Of a stretch of DNA of 64,000 bases, positions 57,843 through 64,000 are shown piece after piece. The stretch is from an uncultured Oscillospiraceae bacterium (GTDB lineage Bacteria; Bacillota; Clostridia; Oscillospirales; Oscillospiraceae), in assembly GCA_944385405.1 (NCBI GenBank), contig CALWXB010000004.1:20601-84600 (forward strand), read 5' to 3'. Position numbers and translations under genes: made by a program. Each line of letters starts with the position of its first letter. The stretch's first letter is position 1. The notes below the pieces were generated by a model. That model searched no databases. It was not told where the DNA came from and saw only the letters and a program-made list of their open reading frames with translations.

Positions 57843-58841
57843 TTACTGATTCTTGATGGCGTCGTCGAAAGCCACGTCGGAGGGGGAGAAGTTGATCTTC
57901 TTGGTAAAGGCGCAGGCCTCGGTGCCGCCGAAGACGCGCTCCATGCCGCTGTCCTCCCACTCGATGGAAAGGGGCCCGTCGTAGCCGATCTGGTTCAGGG
58001 CGCGGATGATGTTGTCGAAGTCCACGTCGCCGTGGCCGGGGGAGACGAAGTTCCAGCCCCGGCGCTGGTCGCCGAAGGTAATATGGGAGCCCAGGATGCC
58101 GTTGCGGCCGTTGAGGTTGAGCTTCACATCCTTGACGTGGACATGGTAGATGCGGTCGGCGAAGTCCAGGATGAACATCTGGGGGTCCAGGCCCTGCCAC
58201 ACCAGATGGCTGGGGTCGAAGTTGATGCCCAGGGTGGGACGGCGGTCAAAGACGTCCAGGAGCTTCTTGGTGCTCCAGTAGTCGAAGGCGATTTCGGTGG
58301 GGTGGATCTCCAGGGCCAGCTTCACGCCGCACGCGTCGAACTCGTCCATGATGGGGCTCCACAGCGCCTTGACCTGCTGGTAGCCCTCCTCCACCTGGGC
58401 CTCGGAGGTCTGGGGGAAGGAATACCAGAACTTCCAGATGGGAGAGCCCATGAAGAAGGTCACCACGTCCACGCCCATGGCCTTGGCGGCATGGGCGGTG
58501 TCCTTCATCTCCTGGACGGCCCACTTCTGGATGGCCTCGGGATTGCCGGCCAGCTCCGCGGGGGCGAAGCCGTCCAGCCGGGCGTCGTAGGCGCCGGGGA
58601 GGGTGTCGCACACGCACTGGCCCGCCAGGTGGTTGCTGACGGCCCAGCACTGCAGGCCGTACTTGGCCAGGGTGTCCTTCACCTCCTGGACGTAGGCGGG
58701 ATCGGCGGCGGCGCGGTGCATGTTCAGGTGGGCGGCAGAGAGCTCCAGGCCCTCATAGCCCATCTCCTTGCCCAGGCGGCAGATCTCCTCCAGAGGCAGG
58801 TCGCCCCACTGGATGGTAAACAGGGTAACAGGTCGAGACAT
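57843..58841 (-). CDS. Sugar phosphate isomerase/epimerase family protein (TIM barrel)
   Basis: 332 residues; AAAGGAG before ATG 58841. AP_endonuc_2 type TIM barrel: LALEIHPTEIAFDYWS, GINFDPSHLVWQGLD, HVHVKDVKLNL, GPLSIEWED, giving Glu, Asp, His and Glu metal ligands. Related to IolE, xylose isomerase-like and KGPDC-type enzymes; substrate unknown. Confidence 0.9.
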   Translation of the reverse strand: MSRPVTLFTIQWGDLPLEEICRLGKEMGYEGLELSAAHLNMHRAAADPAYVQEVKDTLAKYGLQCWAVSNHLAGQCVCDTLPGAYDARLDGFAPAELAGNPEAIQKWAVQEMKDTAHAAKAMGVDVVTFFMGSPIWKFWYSFPQTSEAQVEEGYQQVKALWSPIMDEFDACGVKLALEIHPTEIAFDYWSTKKLLDVFDRRPTLGINFDPSHLVWQGLDPQMFILDFADRIYHVHVKDVKLNLNGRNGILGSHITFGDQRRGWNFVSPGHGDVDFDNIIRALNQIGYDGPLSIEWEDSGMERVFGGTEACAFTKKINFSPSDVAFDDAIKNQ

Positions 58842-58877
58842 AGGTATTGACTCCTTTCTGTTCGTTCCGATATCGGT

Positions 58878-60023
58878 TCAGCGGCCGATGCTGACCCACA
58901 CGTTGCCGTCGCGGTTGCTCTTGAGGCAGGCCTCCACGAAGGCCAGGCCGTCGGCGCCGTCGGAGACGGTGGGATAGTCGATGAGGTCGGGGGTGAAGGT
59001 ACCGTCGGCCTTGGCGGCCACGCACTGGGCGAAGCTCCGGTACAAGTTGCCCATGGCCTCCAGCCAGCCCTCGGTGTGGCCGGAGGGCAGACGGCCGTAT
59101 TTGGCGGCGTCGGGCGTCACGGCGCCATAGCCCCGGTGGACCTCCCGGATGGTGCCGTCGTTGTCGATGACGGTGATCTTCTCCGGCGTCTCCTGGAACC
59201 AGAGGATCGTGCCCTTGCTGCCGTAGACCCGCAGCCGCAGACTATTGTCGCAGCCGATGGCCACCTGGCTGGTCCAGTAGATGCCGGAGGCACCGTTGTC
59301 GTACTCCACCAGCACGGAGTCGTTGTCGTCCAGCACCCGGCCGGGGACGATGACGTCCATCTTGGCCAGCACCCGGCGGATCTTCAATCCGGTCACATCG
59401 GCCACAATGTTCTCCACATGGGTACCCAGGTCCCCCAGGCAGTTGACGCCGCCGGAGCGGGCGGGATCGCAGCGCCACTCGCCCTGCTTGCCGCCGATGT
59501 CGTCCTCATGGGCCAGCCACCCCTGGGGATACTCCGCCATGACGGCCCGGACCTCGCCGATGGCGCCGCTGCGCACCAGATCCCGGGCGTACTTGGTGGT
59601 GACATGTCCGGTGTAGGTGTAGGTCACCATGAAGAGGAGGTCCTTTTCCTTGGCCAGGGCCTCCAGCTCGGCGGCTTGGGCATAGCTGATGGTGACGGGC
59701 TTGTCGCAGGCAACATGGATGCCGGCATTCAGGAATGCCTTGCAGATCTCATAGTGGGAGACGTTGGGGGTCACCACCACCACGAAGTCGATGCCGTCGG
59801 GGCGGGCGGCCTCCTTTTCGGCCATCTCCTGATAGTCGCTGTAGCAGCGGGAGGGGTCCAGGCGGAGGGCCTCGGCGGTCTCCAGGGATTTTTCCTTGCT
59901 TCTGGAAAACACGCCGGCGCAGAGCACCGCGGTGCTGTCCAGGGAGATCGCCCGCCGGTGGGCGTCGCCGATGAAGGAACCGGGGCCGCCGCCCACCATG
60001 CCGTAACGCAGGATCTCGCTCAT
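58878..60023 (-). CDS. Gfo/Idh/MocA family oxidoreductase
   Basis: 381 residues; AAAGGAG before ATG 60023. NAD(P)-binding N-terminus with MVGGGPGSFIGDAHRRA, the CDKPVTISYAQAAEL motif (Lys of the active site), and GDLGTHVENIVADV. Oxidises a sugar or polyol hydroxyl. First gene of the four-gene minus-strand operon. Confidence 0.92.
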   Translation of the reverse strand: MSEILRYGMVGGGPGSFIGDAHRRAISLDSTAVLCAGVFSRSKEKSLETAEALRLDPSRCYSDYQEMAEKEAARPDGIDFVVVVTPNVSHYEICKAFLNAGIHVACDKPVTISYAQAAELEALAKEKDLLFMVTYTYTGHVTTKYARDLVRSGAIGEVRAVMAEYPQGWLAHEDDIGGKQGEWRCDPARSGGVNCLGDLGTHVENIVADVTGLKIRRVLAKMDVIVPGRVLDDNDSVLVEYDNGASGIYWTSQVAIGCDNSLRLRVYGSKGTILWFQETPEKITVIDNDGTIREVHRGYGAVTPDAAKYGRLPSGHTEGWLEAMGNLYRSFAQCVAAKADGTFTPDLIDYPTVSDGADGLAFVEACLKSNRDGNVWVSIGR

Positions 60024-60167
60024 GTTGCAAAACTCCTTTCATGCTGTCCGCTGGGTTGACGGGTCTTTCGGATGATGGTTCCATGGTAGCATGTCTCTGC
60101 CGCCCCCGCTCCCACAAAGTTGCAGAAAAAAGGTGACAAATTTGCGCTCTTGTGATACGTTGATCTT

Positions 60168-61100
60168 ATGAAATACGAATTTGAATGGATCTCCCATGAT
60201 GATGTTGGTGGATTTCGCCTGTTTTTGGTAGAAATTTTGTACAGAACGCCACACCTTCATCGGGATTTTGAGGTAAATTTGATTTTGAAAGGCGCTGCGG
60301 AGATCCACTCCCAGAGCACGGCGCATTATGCCCGGGAAGGGGACTTCTTTGTGTTCGACCCCTATCAGCCCCACGAGCTTCGGGCGGCAGGGGAAGCAGT
60401 ACGCATCCTGTCCATGCAGGTCTCGCCGGGCTTTTTCGCCGGGTATTTTCCCCAGATGGAGTCCGTCCGGTTCAATACCACGATCCTCCCCCGCACCGCC
60501 TCTCCCCGGCATCAGGCGGTGTACCGGCTGATCCTGGAGGCCACCCGATTTTACTGCCGGAAATCGCCCTTCTATGAGTTGGACTGCGCCCAGCAGATCA
60601 ACGCGCTGTTCCGGGCACTGCTGGACATTTGCCCCTTCACCGTTATCCGGGATGCTGACCGCCCGGCCCAGCGCACCCGGCAGGAGCGGGTCCGCTTTCT
60701 CTCCGAGCGCATCGAGCAGGGCTGCTGCGAAAAGCTGCTGCTGGGGGACCTGGCAAAGGAACTGGGGGTAAATCTCTACTACCTCTCCCACTTCTTTCAT
60801 GACAACTTCGGCATGTCCTTTCAGGAGTATCTCTCCAAGCTCCGGTGTGAGAAGGCCCGGGGCGAGCTGCTGCGGACAGACCGTTCCCTGCTGGACATCA
60901 GCCTCTCCTGCGGCTTTTCCAGCCCCAAATATTTTCAGCGCGCCTTTTTGGCCCAGTACGGCACTACCCCCCGGACATATCGGAAGCTGGCCCATTTGAC
61001 CCCGGCCTCCCGCGCCGCGCCTCCCCTGCTCACCATGCAGGCCTTCCTCAGCGACGGAGAGAGCCTGGAGATCGTGTCCAGGCTTCTGAACGGCGTCTGA
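60168..61100 (+). CDS. AraC family transcriptional regulator
   Basis: 310 residues from ATG 60168 (no strong ribosome site is evident). N-terminal cupin-type sensing domain (LHRDFEVNLILKG, DFFVFDPYQPHEL) and a C-terminal double HTH with LGVNLYYLSHFFHDNFGMSFQEYL and ISLSCGFSSPKYFQRAFLAQYG. Divergent from the sugar operon, the likely target. Confidence 0.93.
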   Translation: MKYEFEWISHDDVGGFRLFLVEILYRTPHLHRDFEVNLILKGAAEIHSQSTAHYAREGDFFVFDPYQPHELRAAGEAVRILSMQVSPGFFAGYFPQMESVRFNTTILPRTASPRHQAVYRLILEATRFYCRKSPFYELDCAQQINALFRALLDICPFTVIRDADRPAQRTRQERVRFLSERIEQGCCEKLLLGDLAKELGVNLYYLSHFFHDNFGMSFQEYLSKLRCEKARGELLRTDRSLLDISLSCGFSSPKYFQRAFLAQYGTTPRTYRKLAHLTPASRAAPPLLTMQAFLSDGESLEIVSRLLNGV

Positions 61101-61116
61101 TCTCTTTCATACTGCG

Positions 61117-61148
61117 GCAAGGCCGGAGGCAGCTGCCTCCGGCCTTGC
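61117..61148. terminator. Terminator after the AraC gene
   Basis: A perfect 15-bp stem (61117-61131 with 61134-61148) with a 2-nt gap. Confidence 0.78.
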
Positions 61149-61194
61149 TTCGACTGTTTTCGTGCCGTATATGGGGCGGTCAGGTCCTTCCGGA

Positions 61195-61515
61195 TCATTC
61201 CTCCTTCTGGATGGCGGTGGCCACCGGAGCGGGATCCTCGCTGCCCAACGTCCCGGTGTATGTCACCGTCACACGGTCTCCCTCCTCCAGACTGGACGTA
61301 TCCACCGAATCTCCGAAATCAAAAACACGGTACTCATCCCCATCCAGCAATACCAGATAGTCTCCCAAACGGTTTACGGTACCGCTGATGGTCTGCTCTT
61401 CAGCGGTCTTACTGTCATCCGTTCCCTCCTTCTTGTCTTCTCCCTTTTGTCCGCAGGCGGTCAGCGCCGCCACAAGGCAGAAAACCGTGAGTACAAGCAT
61501 CAGATTCTTTTTCAT
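61195..61515 (-). CDS. Small lipoprotein with OB-like domain
   Basis: 106 residues; ATG 61515 with AAAGGA upstream. Lipobox with Cys at residue 21 (AALTAC). The rest is a charged Lys/Glu/Asp linker and a 60-residue beta-rich domain (ISGTVNRLGDYLVLLDGDEYRVF ... GDRVTVTYTGTLG) resembling small OB or YceK-like folds. Function unknown; a surface lipoprotein. Confidence 0.82.
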   Translation of the reverse strand: MKKNLMLVLTVFCLVAALTACGQKGEDKKEGTDDSKTAEEQTISGTVNRLGDYLVLLDGDEYRVFDFGDSVDTSSLEEGDRVTVTYTGTLGSEDPAPVATAIQKEE

Positions 61516-61828
61516 GTCATATTGTCCTTTCCTGTGTTCCGGGCCATTCGGGCCGTCGTGTGCTGCTTTGCTGCCGTTATGGGGTCTGCGTTGTCTCCTC
61601 CACACCCGGCAACGTCCCGATTGTACCAGCGCTCCTCCGGCCAATAAACCACAAAACAGAAACAAATATTTTCTTAAAATGACAATATTTTTAGAAAATT
61701 CATATTTTTGGAAATTATTTGTTCATTTTTTAGACACATTTGGAGCATTTGCTTGCAATCACTCCGCAGTTCTGCTATGATAACACCCGCTCCGCCATCG
61801 CCGGAGCACCATTTCAAAACGGAGCGTA
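61516..61828. other. Divergent intergenic region
   Basis: This 313-bp gap includes an AT-rich stretch (61660-61740), the flavodoxin-pair promoter (61753-61781) and a weak minus-strand -10 (TACAAT, near 61620-61625) for the lipoprotein gene. No ORF or structured RNA is recognised. Confidence 0.5.
61753..61781 (+). promoter_or_regulatory. Promoter of the flavodoxin-like pair
   Basis: TTGCAA (61753-61758), a 17-bp spacer and TATGAT (61776-61781). Confidence 0.62.
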
Positions 61829-62353
61829 ATGGAGAATATGACCTTGATCGTAAGCGATCGCTCGCTGAAAACCGGACTGCCGGACTGCGGAGACACGGTT
61901 CTCATCGACCTCACAAAACAGGGCATCAGAAATTGCATGGGCTGCTTCGGGTGCTGGACCAAAACGCCGGGCCGCTGTGTAATCCGGGACGACGCCGTCC
62001 GGATCTATCCGCTGATCGCCCGGAGCCGGCGGCTGCTGTATGTGACCCGGGTACGGTACGGCGGATACGACGTTCCCATGAAGACCCTGCTGGAACGCTG
62101 CATCCCCGTCCAGCAGCCCTTCATCCGCATCGTGGACGGGGAGACCCATCACGTTCAGCGCACCGTAGTCCCCAAGGAGGCCGTGATCCTGGCTTACGGC
62201 ACCCGGGACGCGGAGGAGCGCGCCCTTTTCCGCCGTCTCACGGCCCGGAACGCCCGCAATATGAACTTCGCCGCCTGGCGTGTGGTCTTTTGTGACGAAA
62301 CCGCCGTGGAATCACAGCTGAGAAAGGAGCTGGCCGCATGGGAGAACTCCTGA
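61829..62353 (+). CDS. Flavodoxin-fold protein with iron-sulfur Cys motif
   Basis: 174 residues from ATG 61829 (GGAG 5 nt upstream). The motif CMGCFGCWTKTPGRC (residues 36-50, Cys at 36, 39, 42 and 50) matches the compact CX2CX2CX7C of iron-sulfur flavoproteins, but the usual N-terminal phosphate loop of the flavodoxin fold (GSPR...) is missing. The downstream gene has that loop but no Cys motif. Function uncertain. Confidence 0.8.
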   Translation: MENMTLIVSDRSLKTGLPDCGDTVLIDLTKQGIRNCMGCFGCWTKTPGRCVIRDDAVRIYPLIARSRRLLYVTRVRYGGYDVPMKTLLERCIPVQQPFIRIVDGETHHVQRTVVPKEAVILAYGTRDAEERALFRRLTARNARNMNFAAWRVVFCDETAVESQLRKELAAWENS

Positions 62354-62952
62354 TCCTCAACGGCAGCCCCCGGGCACCCCGGTCCCATTCCAGACGTCTT
62401 GCGGACCTGGCCGCGGGATGCTGGAAGGGCAATACAGTCTGCCGCGACATTTTGGGCGCCGATCTTAATGGACTCTGCGCAGAGACAGGCCGGGCCTCCC
62501 ACGTGCTGCTGGTATTCCCCCTGTACGCCGACGCCCTGCCCGTGCCGCTTTTGAAGTTCCTCACTGCGCTGGAGGAGTCTCCGCCGCAGAGCCGGCCCGT
62601 CGTGTCCGTGCTGATCAACTGCGGCTTCCTGGAGCCGCACCAAAATGACGTGGCGGTGGAGATGGTGCGCCTGTTCTGCCGGCAGAACGGATATCCCTTG
62701 GGCTCGGCGCTGAAGATCGGCAGCGGGGAAGCCATCCTGGACACCCCCTTCCGCTTCCTGGTCTCCCGTCAGGTCCGGCGCCTGGTCCGGTCCATGAGCC
62801 GGGGCGCCTGCCGGACCTTTTCCGTCACCATGCCTCTGACCCGGCGGCAGTTCGTCTCCGCCTCCACCGCCTACTGGCTTCGCTACGGAAGGAGCCGCGG
62901 CGTCACGAAATCGCAGATGGAGACGATGGACATTGAGCCGGACGGCCCCTGA
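62338..62952 (+). CDS. NAD(P)H-dependent oxidoreductase/flavodoxin family protein
   Basis: 204 residues, starting 16 nt before the end of the previous gene. The LLILNGSPRAPRSHSRRLA N-terminus is the FMN phosphate loop of the flavodoxin-like reductases; VFPLYADALPVPLLKFL corresponds to the second flavin loop. No Cys cluster. The C-terminal tail is basic and unlike typical relatives. Probably acts with the previous gene. Confidence 0.85.
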   Translation: MGELLILNGSPRAPRSHSRRLADLAAGCWKGNTVCRDILGADLNGLCAETGRASHVLLVFPLYADALPVPLLKFLTALEESPPQSRPVVSVLINCGFLEPHQNDVAVEMVRLFCRQNGYPLGSALKIGSGEAILDTPFRFLVSRQVRRLVRSMSRGACRTFSVTMPLTRRQFVSASTAYWLRYGRSRGVTKSQMETMDIEPDGP

Positions 62953-62970
62953 GCACAGCGGAAGATGCAC

Positions 62971-63010
62971 AAAAGCCGCCGGAGCGCAAATGCGCTCCGG
63001 CGGCTTTTTC
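62971..63010. terminator. Bidirectional terminator between flavodoxin pair and isomerase
   Basis: An 18-bp stem (62971-62988 with 62991-63008), A4 and T5 at the ends. Confidence 0.92.
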
Positions 63011-63028
63011 ATAACAGGATCCGAAATC

Positions 63029-64000
63029 TCAGCCCCAGGGGTTCTCCGTGGGATAAGGCAGGCTCTTGGGCAGATTGTAGGCAATGTCACTGACGCCGAA
63101 GTACTTGAGCACCTCGAACAGGGCCTTGCCGCAGTGGGCGAAGGCCACGGCGCCGTGGTGGGGATAGCGCTTCTGGATCAGCACATGACGGTAGAACCGG
63201 CCCATTTCGGGGATGGCGAAGATGCCGATGCCGCCGAAGGAGCGGGTAGCCACAGGCAGCACCTCGCCCTGGGCGATGTAGGAGCGCAGCACGCCCTCGC
63301 TGTCGCACTGCAGGCGGTAGAAGGTGATCTCGCCGGGGGCGATATCGCCTTCCAGGGTGCCGCGGGTAAAATCGGGCTCAGAGCCGGCGGGCTCCAGCAG
63401 GCGGTGCTGGATCAGCTGATACTTCACCGCGCAGCCGCTGCACATCTTGCAGCTGGGGGTATTGCCGCAGTGGAAGCCCATGAAGGTGTCGGTGATCTTG
63501 TAGTCGAACTTGCCGGCGATGTCCTCATCATAGATGTACTTGGGCACGGAGTTGTTGATGTCCAGCAGCGTCACGGCGTCGCCGGTGAGGCAGGCGCCGA
63601 TGTACTCGCTGAGGGCGCCGTAGATATCTACCTCGCAGGCCACGGGGATGCCCCGGGCGGCCAGACGGGAGTTGACATAGCAGGGCTCGAAGCCGAACTG
63701 CTCTGGGAAGGCGGGCCAGCACTTGTCGGCGAAGGCCACGTACTTCCGGGCACCCTTGTGGGCCTCGGCCCAATCCAGCAGTGTCAGCTCAAACTGGGCC
63801 ATCCGCTCCAGCATATCCTCGTAGGTGCGCTCGCCCATCTCGGCCTTCATGTCGGCAACGACGCCGGGGATCCGGGCGTCGCCGGCGTGGGCCTTGTAGG
63901 ACACCAGCAGGTCCAGCTCGGAGTTCTCCTCCACCTCGACGCCCAGCTCATAGAGGCCCTTGATGGGGGCGTTGCAGGCGAAGAAGTCCTGGGGACGGGG
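63029..64000 (-). CDS. L-fucose/L-arabinose isomerase family protein, 5' end outside window
   Basis: The frame is open through the right edge; 323 codons of the C-terminal part are seen, ending at 63029. Fits the L-fucose isomerase-like family: EVDIYGALSEYIGA, DINNSVPKYIYDED, FHCGNTPSC and the KMCSGCAVKYQ tetrad. It would convert an aldose to a ketose. The preceding part, including the start, lies beyond 64000. Confidence 0.85.
   Translation of the reverse strand, partial: PRPQDFFACNAPIKGLYELGVEVEENSELDLLVSYKAHAGDARIPGVVADMKAEMGERTYEDMLERMAQFELTLLDWAEAHKGARKYVAFADKCWPAFPEQFGFEPCYVNSRLAARGIPVACEVDIYGALSEYIGACLTGDAVTLLDINNSVPKYIYDEDIAGKFDYKITDTFMGFHCGNTPSCKMCSGCAVKYQLIQHRLLEPAGSEPDFTRGTLEGDIAPGEITFYRLQCDSEGVLRSYIAQGEVLPVATRSFGGIGIFAIPEMGRFYRHVLIQKRYPHHGAVAFAHCGKALFEVLKYFGVSDIAYNLPKSLPYPTENPWG

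Overview
This is a GC-rich, gene-dense bacterial chromosome window. It looks like a clostridial gut anaerobe of the Oscillospiraceae type (Oscillibacter/Flavonifractor/Dysosmobacter-like). This is inferred from Firmicutes features (RNase J, GdpP, strong AGGAGG ribosome sites, sigma-A promoters with 17-bp spacers), two pyruvate:ferredoxin oxidoreductases, TRAP and LIV uptake systems, and high-GC codon use. I see no rRNA, tRNA, CRISPR array or insertion sequence.

Layout. 1-5.7 kb: an AI-2E family transporter (cut by the left edge), a diacylglycerol-kinase-like lipid kinase and a Nudix hydrolase. These are followed by an unusual transcription unit: a near-consensus promoter, a 45-residue ORF, then four tandem 23-residue cationic peptides and a strong terminator. 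After it come an AlbA_2/Schlafen-type ATP-binding regulator and a cytidylate-kinase-like protein. 5.7-15.6 kb is core housekeeping: rnj (minus strand), then gdpP-rplI-dnaB-tilS-hpt-ftsH. 15.9-20.8 kb is a complete branched-chain amino acid ABC operon (livJHMGF). 20.9-22.1 kb, minus strand, is an isolated phage-type lysis cassette (unknown protein, holin, amidase). 22.3-24.5 kb is a degenerate N6-methylase/specificity fusion translationally coupled to a MazF/PemK toxin, with twin palindromes around its promoter. Then come a small XRE regulator and an unknown membrane protein.

26-30 kb: the first pyruvate:ferredoxin oxidoreductase, behind a near-consensus promoter and a leader of about 310 nt. 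30-36.4 kb, minus strand: an apparent operon for gamma-glutamyl/peptide compounds (M20 peptidase, GltS-like symporter, AEC carrier, gamma-glutamyltransferase, split chromate-type transporter), with a divergent winged-helix regulator at 36.5 kb. 37.9-44.8 kb: a TRAP operon with a 5'-truncated binding protein, followed by a class I fumarase/tartrate dehydratase pair, an iron alcohol dehydrogenase and an aldehyde dehydrogenase. It converges on a second NifJ paralogue, whose promoter shares an operator with the divergent GntR gene. 50.2-55.9 kb is a more AT-rich LacI-controlled TRAP operon ending in a solute-binding-protein homologue with no signal peptide. 56.1-61.1 kb: a sugar-catabolism operon (oxidoreductase, epimerase, SDR, SMP-30 lactonase) with a divergent AraC regulator. 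61.2-64 kb: a small lipoprotein, a coupled pair of flavodoxin-fold proteins and a partial fucose/arabinose isomerase.

The accessory modules share a theme: importing small organic acids, amino acids and sugars, processing them with dehydratases and dehydrogenases, and feeding acyl-CoA/ferredoxin metabolism through NifJ. The most novel-looking items are the tandem micro-peptide array (2.7-3.5 kb) and the pseudo-methylase/MazF pair (22.2-24.5 kb).
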